Source: Oscillospiraceae bacterium | GTDB lineage: Bacteria > Bacillota > Clostridia > Oscillospirales > Oscillospiraceae | Length of the DNA: 64,000 nt | Assembly (NCBI GenBank): GCA_902802045.1 | Contig: CADCKQ010000001.1 | Location: 374,759-438,758 of the forward strand | Direction of reading: 5' to 3' | Part shown: piece after piece, positions 17,820 through 25,565 of the stretch | How positions within the stretch are numbered: position 1 is the stretch's first letter | Layout of the letters: every line of letters begins with the position of its first letter | The notes under the pieces: model-generated | What the model saw: the letters and a program-made list of their open reading frames with translations, nothing else | Databases searched by the model: none | What the model was told of the DNA's origin: nothing | Translations under genes and position numbers: made by a program

Positions 17820-18159
17820 CTTTCATATCCCTCCCGTAATCATCTACTGTCATTTCCTTCTCGGGACGTATGCCGTTTCTGTATGCGCCTTTGGCTATGG
17901 CATGGGCGCCCAAGGGGTTTGTCAGGATTATCATGAGCGCTATGACGGCAATCTTCACCGCTGCAGAAGCAGAATGCATGATAATTGCCGCGTAGAGTAC
18001 TCCGCCTATCGAGGTGCAGAGCGTCCCCAGGGTGGCTACACAGGTGCTTGCCTGCATACGGCAATAGGTATCGGGCATTTTAAGAATGCCTATCGTCCCT
18101 GCGAGGGCAAATATCGCGCCAATGGCGATAAGGATATCTATAACTATACGTATCGCCAT
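17812..18159 (-). CDS. mbhC: Antiporter subunit MnhG/MrpG-like (MbhC)
   Basis: A 115-residue protein with three hydrophobic helices. The family motif GILKMPDTYCRMQASTCVATLG is clear, as is the conserved NPLGAHAIAKGAY near the end. The ATG at 18159 was chosen because GGGAGGC precedes it; the longer frame runs back into mbhB. Part of the Mrp-type module. Confidence 0.92.
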   Translation of the reverse strand: MAIRIVIDILIAIGAIFALAGTIGILKMPDTYCRMQASTCVATLGTLCTSIGGVLYAAIIMHSASAAVKIAVIALMIILTNPLGAHAIAKGAYRNGIRPEKEMTVDDYGRDMKDE

Positions 18160-18160
18160 A

Positions 18161-18421
18161 TCAAAGCCTCCCTTCCAGGTAACGGCCGACAAGCATCGTG
18201 TCGAGAATGCCGAGCATCGCTCCAACAAGCGCTATATCGAGATATATGCCTCTGCCGCTGTATATCGAGAAGAGGACCATAGCACAGCATATAAGGTTGT
18301 CGGCTGCGTCTCCCGCCACCATTCTGTCGGCGGGCGTCGGCCCTTTGGCAAGCCTTATCATTGCACAGAGCGCAAGGCAGATGAAGAATATACCAAAGCC
18401 TATAAGTTCTATCATAGTCAT
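18161..18421 (-). CDS. mbhB: Antiporter subunit MnhF/MrpF-like (MbhB)
   Basis: An 86-residue, three-helix membrane protein. MIRLAKGPTPADRMVAGDAADN matches the conserved 'GPT..DR......' segment of MrpF, where an acidic residue in the next helix is expected to take part in ion transfer. The ATG overlaps the mbhA stop (ATGA), and one base separates its stop from the mbhC start. Confidence 0.92.
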   Translation of the reverse strand: MTMIELIGFGIFFICLALCAMIRLAKGPTPADRMVAGDAADNLICCAMVLFSIYSGRGIYLDIALVGAMLGILDTMLVGRYLEGRL

Positions 18422-18939
18422 TTGAATATCCTCCTTATCCCTTTTTCGAGTGTCCCCTTGATCTTTTCACCGGCTGCCTCACCGCTCTCCGCCGCCACAT
18501 CTATCCAATGAACATAGTAATATGTCTGCTCATTCTCTTCGGTCACTTCCATGGTAATGGTCCCCGGGGTAAGAGTGATGGAGTTGGCAAGCATGGATTG
18601 GCCGTATTCGCTTTTAAGTCCGACCGGGATTTTCACTATGCCGGGATTTACATTTCTGCAGCCGGTAAAACACCTCTTCGCCACATCGACATTTGCTTTA
18701 ATAAGCTCTATGGGGAATATGACTATGCAGTAGAGGAGCAGGCTGAAGAATTTTGCGGGATTAAAGAACCAGAACGCGTTTTCATGTATAAAGAACCTGG
18801 CGGAAAACAGCGCAACCGCGAGGCTCACCACCGCTCCGCCTGCAAGTTCCTGGATATCAAAAGACCAGGTAATGATTATCCAGAACGCGAAGCAGACGAT
18901 AAAGGTGGTCAATACTGCAGGTAGTTTAGTTTTTTGCAA
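18418..18939 (-). CDS. mbhA: Antiporter subunit MnhE/MrpE-like (MbhA), probable TTG start
   Basis: A 173-residue protein with two or three N-terminal helices and a cytoplasmic tail. NSITLTPGTITMEV is the MnhE signature. A GTG at 18948 is possible, but it lies inside the ribosome site GAGAGGTGAG; the TTG at 18939, a few bases further, has correct spacing. The same arrangement is seen at mbhK. It follows hypA by a short gap and starts the antiporter block. Confidence 0.88.
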   Translation of the reverse strand: MQKTKLPAVLTTFIVCFAFWIIITWSFDIQELAGGAVVSLAVALFSARFFIHENAFWFFNPAKFFSLLLYCIVIFPIELIKANVDVAKRCFTGCRNVNPGIVKIPVGLKSEYGQSMLANSITLTPGTITMEVTEENEQTYYYVHWIDVAAESGEAAGEKIKGTLEKGIRRIFK

Positions 18940-18957
18940 AAATCTCACCTCTCTTAT

Positions 18958-19299
18958 TTATTCTACCAAAATATTTTCGACATAGAATTCTCTGCCCTTA
19001 ATCATTGTAAAAGCAGTGCTTCCGCATTGAGGGCAGAATGCCCTCCGAGTACCGGGTTTTCCTTCAAAGCCGCATTCCGGGCATTTGATCTCCGCCGGAA
19101 TAAGGCTTATAACCAGAGCTGCATGTTCGGCACAAGTCCCCTTTGAGACCGCTGGGAAAAAATCCTTTATGTAATCGGGTACTATTCCCGAATACTCCCC
19201 GACTTTCAGCCGTATTTCCCTGACATCCTTAAAGCCCTGTTTTTCCTGTTCGGAAACAACTATGTCGATTATGCCCTGAGTCAGCGCAAGCTCATGCAT
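18958..19299 (-). CDS. hypA: Hydrogenase nickel metallochaperone HypA
   Basis: A 113-residue nickel chaperone for the large subunit. It starts MHEL, with His2 as the nickel ligand, and carries a zinc site of two CxxC pairs (C73/C76 and C89/C92). It is placed between mbhL and mbhA inside the structural genes, right after the protein it loads. Its usual partner hypB, the GTPase for nickel delivery, is not in the operon. Confidence 0.95.
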   Translation of the reverse strand: MHELALTQGIIDIVVSEQEKQGFKDVREIRLKVGEYSGIVPDYIKDFFPAVSKGTCAEHAALVISLIPAEIKCPECGFEGKPGTRRAFCPQCGSTAFTMIKGREFYVENILVE

Positions 19300-19302
19300 T
19301 GC

Positions 19303-20385
19303 TTATCTGTCAAGGCATGAGAAACACGGATCTATGCTCGCGATTATGAGACCTGCATCGGCAACTGTGTTGTTTCTGAGCATATGCGGGACAGTCGGGG
19401 TGTTCTTATATGACGGAACATGAATGCTTACCCTGTGATTGGTAAGAGATCCGTTTCCTACCACCATATGGCTGAGCTGTCCTCTCGGCGCTTCATGACG
19501 GGCAACCGTCTGTCCTTCTTTTATCTTCGGAAGCTTATTGCCAATGTTTATCGGGCCTTCGGGAAGATTCTCCAGCGCCTGCTGGATTATTTTAATGCTT
19601 TCATAACATTCGAGAGCCCTTACGACGACTCTTGCAAATACGTCTCCGCTGTCAACGGTCGGGATATCGAACTCAAAATCGTCGTAGGATGAATAAGGAG
19701 CATCCTTTCTTACATCGATCTTTACACCTGAAGCTCTGGCATGAGGGCCGACAGCTCCCATTCGGATCGCGTCTTCCTTAGTAAGAACTCCGACGCCTTT
19801 GGTTCTCATTGCAATCGTCTTGTCGGTAAGCGCTATCTCGGTTATGCGGTCCAAAGGCGCTTTCAGAGCAGCACAGCCTTCAAGTATCTCTTTCCTGAGA
19901 TCATCGGAAATATCGCGCCTTGATCCCCCGATCGTGACCATAGCATAATTCACTCTGTTTCCGGAGAGCTTTTCGAGCAGGTCCATTATAAGCTCTCTTT
20001 CATCCCAGATATGCATGAACATACTGTCGTGCCCGATTATATGGCAGGCGATGCCCATCCAGAGCAGGTGGGAATGGAGCCGTTCGAGTTCTGCAGTAAT
20101 AACACGGATATACTGGCCTCTTTTCGGTACTTCGATCTGATTGATCGCTTCAACAGCCATAGCGTAAGTAAACGCATGTGAATGCGAGCAGATACCGCAA
20201 ACTCTCTCTACCAGAACAAGCGTCTGTATGGCGTTGCGCTCGGTCGCGAGTTTTTCTATGCCTCTGTGGTTGTAGCCGACAAAGACTTCCGCGTCCTTGA
20301 TTACCTCGCCCTCGGTGTAGAGCTTTGCATGAATGGGTTCCTCCAGTGAAGGATGGTACGGCCCGATAGGTATGATGTAACTCAT
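19303..20385 (-). CDS. mbhL: Membrane-bound [NiFe] hydrogenase catalytic large subunit (MbhL/NuoD-like)
   Basis: A 360-residue catalytic subunit that reduces protons to H2 at a NiFe(CN)2CO centre. Both metal-binding pairs are intact: C63/C66 in ERVCGICSHSH and C354/C357 in DPCFSCLDR, which distinguishes it from NuoD of complex I. The protein ends three residues after the last Cys, exactly where maturation proteases cut other hydrogenases, so no C-terminal extension has to be removed. The start at 20385 is fixed by GGAAGGAGGAGTGAG. One base separates it from mbhK, and hypA follows. It belongs to group 4 energy-converting hydrogenases. Confidence 0.96.
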   Translation of the reverse strand: MSYIIPIGPYHPSLEEPIHAKLYTEGEVIKDAEVFVGYNHRGIEKLATERNAIQTLVLVERVCGICSHSHAFTYAMAVEAINQIEVPKRGQYIRVITAELERLHSHLLWMGIACHIIGHDSMFMHIWDERELIMDLLEKLSGNRVNYAMVTIGGSRRDISDDLRKEILEGCAALKAPLDRITEIALTDKTIAMRTKGVGVLTKEDAIRMGAVGPHARASGVKIDVRKDAPYSSYDDFEFDIPTVDSGDVFARVVVRALECYESIKIIQQALENLPEGPINIGNKLPKIKEGQTVARHEAPRGQLSHMVVGNGSLTNHRVSIHVPSYKNTPTVPHMLRNNTVADAGLIIASIDPCFSCLDR

Positions 20386-20386
20386 C

Positions 20387-20782
20387 TCACTCCTCCTTCC
20401 CTGCGTTCTTTTCGCGAAGCTCACTCAGGGGCATCACGAATATCTGTCCTTTTCCTTCCGTTTCCAGCATATCCTCAGGAAGGAAGAGGCGTTTTGACAT
20501 ATCCAGGCCCTCAAACTCAATGCCCAGAAGCTCGTTGAGTTCACGCTCCGGCCAGGATGCTGCCGTGTCGTAGATGTCTGAAACCGTGGGCACAACTGTC
20601 TCGCCGACGACATGATAGCTCTCTATCGCCGGGTCGACCGCATAGTCCCATGAGATGTCCACTGCCCCTTCCTTGTTAAGGAAAGCATGGATCATCACAA
20701 GGTACTTGCCCTCTTTTCTCATTCTTTCTGCGACAGGTACGATCTGATCTTTGCCGATATCGATTCTTTTGTACTCCTGCAA
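20387..20782 (-). CDS. mbhK: Hydrogenase subunit MbhK/NuoC-like, probable TTG start
   Basis: A 131-residue soluble subunit resembling NuoC (30-kDa complex I subunit). The C-terminal region ASWPERELNELLGIEFEGL corresponds to the NuoC signature 'ERE..DLFGI.F.G'. It packs against the large subunit in related complexes. A GTG nine bases upstream overlaps the ribosome site GAGAGGTGA, so TTG at 20782 is the better start. It opens the structural block after hypE, with a 32-base gap and no terminator. Confidence 0.85.
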   Translation of the reverse strand: MQEYKRIDIGKDQIVPVAERMRKEGKYLVMIHAFLNKEGAVDISWDYAVDPAIESYHVVGETVVPTVSDIYDTAASWPERELNELLGIEFEGLDMSKRLFLPEDMLETEGKGQIFVMPLSELREKNAGKEE

Positions 20783-20814
20783 AAAAATCACCTCTCTATT
20801 ATCTTATTTTTTTG

Positions 20815-21810
20815 CTAACATATTCTCGGAAGCTGGGCGCCGGCAAGCTTCTGGATTATCCTTGTCCCGCCTAGCTTTGTCCTGACAATTACTTTTCCGG
20901 GAAAGCTGTCCGTAACCTTTCCGATAACAGCCGCGTCCTTCCCCGCTTCATCTGCTCTCATCGCTTCAAGTGCCGCCTTCCCGTACTCTCCCGAAACAAC
21001 ACATAGCAGCTTGCCTTCATTGGCACAATACAGAGGGTCGAGCCCCAGCATATTGCAGGCAGATCTGACTTCAGGTCTTACCGGAACAGTGCTTTCTTGA
21101 AGCTCTATTCCCAATTCTGTTCCATCGATAAATTCATTCAATGTCGTTGCGACCCCGCCCCTTGTAGGATCTCTCAAGACTCTGACTTCACCTTCAGGAA
21201 TTGCTGACAGCAGTCTCTCAGTCAGATAATTCAGGGGTGCACAATCAGATTTGATATCTGCATCGAGAAGTCTGTTTCTTGCAAGCATCACTGCTGTTCC
21301 GTGATCGCCGATCATACCCGAAACGATAACGATATCTCCCGGCCTTATATTTTGGGGTGAGAGGCCTCTGTGCTTCAAAAAACCTATTCCGGAAGTATTG
21401 ATATATATCTTGTCGCCTCTGCCCTTTTCAACGACTTTAGTGTCTCCTGTTACGACCTTGACCTTGGCCTTTTCGGCAGTCTCAGCAATTGATTTTACTA
21501 TCTTTTCGAGATCGGCTTTCGCTAACCCTTCTTCTATAATAAAACTCAGCGACAGATATTTGGGCTCCGCTCCGCACATCGCGAGGTCATTTACGGTTCC
21601 GCAGATACTGAGTTTTCCGATATCTCCGCCCGGAAAGAAAACAGGATCTACAACAAAGCTGTCTGTAGAAAAAGCGAGCTCTTCTGCCCCTTTTATTACA
21701 GCTCCGTCTCCGAGCCGGGATAGCTCATCGCTGTTCATCGCGGGCACTATCAGGTTCTCTATGAGCGCGGAAGTCTTCTTTCCGCCGCTCCCGTAATCAA
21801 GTGTAATCAT
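20815..21810 (-). CDS. hypE: Hydrogenase maturation protein HypE
   Basis: A 331-residue enzyme that dehydrates the carbamoyl group on its C-terminal Cys to a thiocyanate, the source of the cyanide ligands. The C-terminus is PRIC, as required. The PurM-like ATP-binding fold shows LGDGAVI, DLAMCGAEP, and VLRDPTRGGVATTLNE. The ATG at 21810 lies within the end of hypD (14-base overlap) and begins MITLDYGSGG, the normal HypE start; the longer frame adds 27 unsupported residues. Confidence 0.95.
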   Translation of the reverse strand: MITLDYGSGGKKTSALIENLIVPAMNSDELSRLGDGAVIKGAEELAFSTDSFVVDPVFFPGGDIGKLSICGTVNDLAMCGAEPKYLSLSFIIEEGLAKADLEKIVKSIAETAEKAKVKVVTGDTKVVEKGRGDKIYINTSGIGFLKHRGLSPQNIRPGDIVIVSGMIGDHGTAVMLARNRLLDADIKSDCAPLNYLTERLLSAIPEGEVRVLRDPTRGGVATTLNEFIDGTELGIELQESTVPVRPEVRSACNMLGLDPLYCANEGKLLCVVSGEYGKAALEAMRADEAGKDAAVIGKVTDSFPGKVIVRTKLGGTRIIQKLAGAQLPRIC

Positions 21811-22840
21811 ATTTGTATGAGGCACTGCATGCCCCCTCCGACGATACCATACAGGGGCCGACAGGATCTTCAGGAGTACATACCTTTCCAAACATAGGAC
21901 ATTCCTTTGGGGAAAGCCTTCCGCAGATCACATCTCCGCATCTGCACCCTGTCGGGGTATCTTTCTCCGGCAACGGTATGACCGGTGCATTTCCTTTATT
22001 AAGCCTCAGGCCGCTCTTTTCTATTTTCCCGAGGCCTCTCCATACCGCGTCATATGTATCGAACTCCTCGCTCATTATTATTTGCGCTTCAACATTTCCT
22101 TCATATGTGACGCCTCTGGTATATTCATTGATGATCTTCGCTTTTCCGTCTTTAATCTGCCTCAACAGCAGATATATCGAAAGCAGGATATCTTCACCCT
22201 CAAATCCTGAGACAACTCCCGGTATTCCATAGTCCTTCGAAAGAAATTCGAATCCCTTTGCTCCGATTATTGTCGCTACATGCCCGGGGCACAGGAAGCC
22301 CTTCACTTCGAAATCTTTCTGTTCACAGAGTGTTCTCAGCACCGGTTCACAGGTTTTAAGCATCGTGTACACGGAAAAATTTGATACACCTTCCTGTTGC
22401 GCTGTCATTGTAGCCGCTGCAGTCCCCGGCGCTGATGTTTCAAAGCCCACGCCGAGAAATATCACATTTTTCTCCGGATTGTCCTTTGCGATTTCAACGG
22501 CATCTGCAGGGGAGTAGACCACCTCTACGTTTGCGCCCTGCGCTCTTCTGCGTGCGAGATTGTCTCCTCTCGTGCTTCCCGGAACCCTGATCATGTCACC
22601 ATAAGTTGCAATTACAGTATCCGGATCCTCCGAGAGTTTAAGATAGGCATCTATTTCACACGCCGGTGTTACGCACACGGGACATCCCGGACCGGAGACC
22701 AGCTTTATCTCCGGCGGAAGAACAGATCTTATCCCGTTTTCGGCTATTGCCATCGTATGGGTCCCGCACACCTCCATTATAACTGTCGGAGGCATCTCAA
22801 GTTCTTTTATCCTGTTGGCAAGCTCAAAAACATTAAGCAT
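21797..22840 (-). CDS. hypD: Hydrogenase maturation protein HypD
   Basis: A 347-residue iron-sulfur protein that, with HypC, assembles the Fe(CN)2CO unit. The conserved CGTHT (residue 25), GPGCPVCVTP and PGHVATIIG motifs are present, as is the C-terminal Cys-rich [4Fe-4S] region around CRCGDVICG and CPMFGKVC. It overlaps hypC by eight bases and hypE by 14. Confidence 0.96.
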   Translation of the reverse strand: MLNVFELANRIKELEMPPTVIMEVCGTHTMAIAENGIRSVLPPEIKLVSGPGCPVCVTPACEIDAYLKLSEDPDTVIATYGDMIRVPGSTRGDNLARRRAQGANVEVVYSPADAVEIAKDNPEKNVIFLGVGFETSAPGTAAATMTAQQEGVSNFSVYTMLKTCEPVLRTLCEQKDFEVKGFLCPGHVATIIGAKGFEFLSKDYGIPGVVSGFEGEDILLSIYLLLRQIKDGKAKIINEYTRGVTYEGNVEAQIIMSEEFDTYDAVWRGLGKIEKSGLRLNKGNAPVIPLPEKDTPTGCRCGDVICGRLSPKECPMFGKVCTPEDPVGPCMVSSEGACSASYKYDYT

Positions 22841-23048
22841 TCAGGACCTCTTCCCAGGCTTCCAGATCATCCAGAGCCTGCTGCTCTGCCAGTTTTTCTA
22901 TTGCAAATCCGGCATGAACGATTACATAATCACCTATCTTCGGATTTTTAATAAAATCCACGCGTATCTCTCGTTTTACGCCGTTTGCTTCACCGACAGC
23001 GGTGTTGCCTTTTATTTCAATAATTCTTAATGGAATTGCCAGACACAT
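22833..23048 (-). CDS. hypC: Hydrogenase maturation chaperone HypC
   Basis: A 71-residue OB-fold chaperone that begins MCLAIP, with Cys2 as iron ligand, and has the conserved GDYVIVHAGFAIEKL. It shuttles the Fe(CN)2CO unit between HypD and the large subunit. It overlaps hypF by 32 bases and hypD by eight. Confidence 0.97.
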   Translation of the reverse strand: MCLAIPLRIIEIKGNTAVGEANGVKREIRVDFIKNPKIGDYVIVHAGFAIEKLAEQQALDDLEAWEEVLNA

Positions 23049-25266
23049 TGTAAACCTCGTTTAAAATTGCTATCTGCCCGAGAGACAGCCCTTCATCATT
23101 GCACGATACACGCTGGTGTGTGTAGACCTCAAACCCTGATTCCTTCAGTGCTTTCGGAAGCCTTCTTAATATATACATATTCTGAAAGGTCCCGCCGGAC
23201 AGGCAGACTCTGTTGAGCCCTTTTTCCTCCCTTATATCTCGGCATATCAAAACCGCCATATGAATGATCGTATTCATAAATTTGGCGGAAATAACGTCTT
23301 TTCCCGCAGAATGCTGCAGGTCAGAATATATCTCTCTTACCATATTCCGCCAGTCAAAAACTTTGTCTTTTATGCTGACAGTATATGTATCCGTAATTCC
23401 CTCTGCGGCAGCCGCTTCAAGAAGAATTGCCCCCTGGCCTTCATAACTGCAGGTGCTTTTTATTCCGATTATTGAGGCGACTCCGTCGAAAAGCCTTCCC
23501 ATACCTGTTGAAACAGGGCAGTTTATGTCTGCTTCGAGCATTCTCGAATACAATTCGCTGTTTTCGATGCTTTCCGTATCACACCCGGAATCTTTCAGCA
23601 TGTAAAAAGCTGTTCTGGAGATCTCTTCTGCCGCTTTGTCTCCGCCTATAAGCTTTATCGGCCTTATATGCCCCGCTCTCTCAAAGCTTTCAAACCCTCC
23701 TGTCAGGAATTCTCCTCCCCAGGAAGTTCCATCTGTTCCGAGCCCTGTTCCGTCCCAGATTATACCGATGACATCACCGGAAATGGAGTTGTCTGCCATA
23801 CACGAAGCCATATGAGCGTGGTGATGCTGGATCTTTAACAGCGGTATCTTTTCGGCCTTTGCCCTTTTTTCCGCATATTCGGAAGACATATAGTCCGGAT
23901 GAAGATCACACGCGATCGCTCTCGGTGCAATATCGAAAAGTCTTTCAAAATGGCTTATCTGAGCTTCATAAAGAGACAGTGTTTCAAGATTCTTCAGGTC
24001 GCCGATATGCTGGCAGGGAAAAACATAATCATCTTTTGAAAGGGAAAAGCTTGCCTTCTGCTCCGCTCCGCAGGCAAGAAGCATTCCCATGTTTATCTCT
24101 CTCTTTATTGGAAAAGGAACATATCCTCTGGATCTTCTTATGAAGTACTCTCTGCCTTCATATACCCTGCACAGGGAATCATCGCATCTGGTCTGGATAT
24201 CCCTGTTATGCAGCAGAAACCCGTCTGCAATACCTCTTAATTGTTCCAGCGCCTGTATATTGTCATACATAATAGGGGTATCCGATATGTTGGCGCTGGT
24301 CATAATAAGAGCCTCGATATCCTCGCCGAACAGCAGATAATGAAGAGGCGTATAGGGGAGCATCACTCCGACAGAATTATTCTCGCTTATATGCCAGAGA
24401 CCTTTTTCTTTCTTCCGAAGCAGGACTATCGGCCTCTGCGGACTTTCAAGGATCCTTCTTTCATCATCTGAAATATCGCAGATCTTTTCAGCGCTTTCTG
24501 TATCTCTGCACATAAGAGCGAACGGCTTTTCGTCCCTCTGCTTTCTGTGTCTGAGTCCCAAAGCTGTTTCGGGTGAATCTGCCCTGCATGCCAGGTGGAT
24601 TCCGCCAAGTCCTTTTACCGCCACAATAAAGCCATTTTTTATCAGCTTCCGGGCATTCTCTATTGCATCCCCGGGAACTTCTCTTCCCTCGGCATCCATG
24701 AAAAACACATGCGGTCCGCAGTCCGAGCAGCAATCCGGCTGGGCATGGTAACGTCGGTTTTCTATATCATGATATTCCCTGTCACACGCATCGCACATTG
24801 GAAATGCGGACATCGAGGTCTTTGCTCTGTCGTATGGCACATCCTTAATAATTGTAAATCTCGGCCCGCAGTTTGTGCAGTTTATAAAAGGATATCTGTA
24901 TCTTCTGTCGAAAGGATTCTTAAGCTCCCACAGACAATCTTCGCAAATGCATATATCCGGAGAAATAAGGGTGTTTCTGAAAGCTTCCGTTTTACTCTGT
25001 TTTATCTCGAACCCATTGAAATTCTTAAGCTTATCCGAAAAATTGTATTCGACCTTCTCGATTACTGCAAGCTTCGGAGCTCTTTCCGGAAGAGTATTAA
25101 TAAACTCCTGCAGATCCTTTTTTTCTCCCTCAAGCTCAAGCTCGACCCCCGAAGAAGTGTTCTTAATATATCCCGTGAGCTTCAGAAAGCGTACCTGCTT
25201 GTGGATAAAAGGGCGGAACCCGACCCCCTGAACTATTCCATGAACTTTTATATCCGCGTGCTCCAA
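23017..25266 (-). CDS. hypF: Carbamoyltransferase HypF
   Basis: A 749-residue enzyme that makes the carbamoyl group used for the cyanide ligands. Domains in order: acylphosphatase (VHGIVQGVGFRPFIHK at the N-terminus), two zinc fingers (CEDC to CGPRF and CDACD to CSDCG, residues 105-185), a YrdC-like adenylation domain, and a Kae1-like domain with the metal motif HHHAH. The start is a TTG at 25266, which yields the expected N-terminus. It is the first gene of the 18-gene hydrogenase operon. Confidence 0.95.
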   Translation of the reverse strand: MEHADIKVHGIVQGVGFRPFIHKQVRFLKLTGYIKNTSSGVELELEGEKKDLQEFINTLPERAPKLAVIEKVEYNFSDKLKNFNGFEIKQSKTEAFRNTLISPDICICEDCLWELKNPFDRRYRYPFINCTNCGPRFTIIKDVPYDRAKTSMSAFPMCDACDREYHDIENRRYHAQPDCCSDCGPHVFFMDAEGREVPGDAIENARKLIKNGFIVAVKGLGGIHLACRADSPETALGLRHRKQRDEKPFALMCRDTESAEKICDISDDERRILESPQRPIVLLRKKEKGLWHISENNSVGVMLPYTPLHYLLFGEDIEALIMTSANISDTPIMYDNIQALEQLRGIADGFLLHNRDIQTRCDDSLCRVYEGREYFIRRSRGYVPFPIKREINMGMLLACGAEQKASFSLSKDDYVFPCQHIGDLKNLETLSLYEAQISHFERLFDIAPRAIACDLHPDYMSSEYAEKRAKAEKIPLLKIQHHHAHMASCMADNSISGDVIGIIWDGTGLGTDGTSWGGEFLTGGFESFERAGHIRPIKLIGGDKAAEEISRTAFYMLKDSGCDTESIENSELYSRMLEADINCPVSTGMGRLFDGVASIIGIKSTCSYEGQGAILLEAAAAEGITDTYTVSIKDKVFDWRNMVREIYSDLQHSAGKDVISAKFMNTIIHMAVLICRDIREEKGLNRVCLSGGTFQNMYILRRLPKALKESGFEVYTHQRVSCNDEGLSLGQIAILNEVYNVSGNSIKNY

Positions 25267-25310
25267 GGCTTTTCTGCTCCCACGGCATACTTTGTCAATT
25301 AATCTACAAT

Positions 25311-25339
25311 ATTATAGCACTGCAATAGCCAAAAGAAAA
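25311..25339 (-). promoter_or_regulatory. Probable promoter of the hyp-mbh operon
   Basis: On the minus strand, TATAAT (25316-25311) with TGC before it forms an extended -10; TTTTCT 17 bases upstream is a weak -35. Transcripts would have a leader of about 38 bases to the hypF TTG. The 299 bases between hypF and the transporter gene hold this promoter, the divergent one, and an inverted repeat. Confidence 0.6.
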
Positions 25340-25410
25340 TATTATTCTTCTGAAATCAGTCTGTTTTTTAACCTGTCCTGTTTGTGAAAAAAATAATGAA
25401 TAAACTGTGA

Positions 25411-25448
25411 ACAAAAATGTTGTAATTTTTGTGATTATGGTGTAAATT
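25411..25448 (+). promoter_or_regulatory. Possible promoter and inverted repeat before the SNF transporter
   Basis: TTGTAA at 25420-25425, a 17-base spacer and TAAATT at 25443-25448 form a moderate promoter. The -35 overlaps an 8-bp inverted repeat ACAAAAAT/ATTTTTGT (25411-25418 and 25425-25432), a plausible operator. The leader to the ATG is about 110 bases. Confidence 0.4.
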
Positions 25449-25565
25449 ATTAGATACTGAATGTACGATGCGGGATTGTTTTCAAAAATCAGATAGTCGA
25501 AGAGTATCATTTAATTCCCGCACGGACAGTAATTCCAACAACAATAAATGAACGGAGGAAAACAA

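Noticed and set aside
19303..20385. Complex I subunit NuoD instead of hydrogenase large subunit
   Set aside because: Both CxxC pairs that bind NiFe are intact and hyp genes flank it; NuoD has lost these cysteines.
25292..25297. TTGACA (minus strand) near the hypF start as a -35 box
   Set aside because: No -10 lies at 16-18 bases from it; the spacing would put the -10 next to the start codon with no match.
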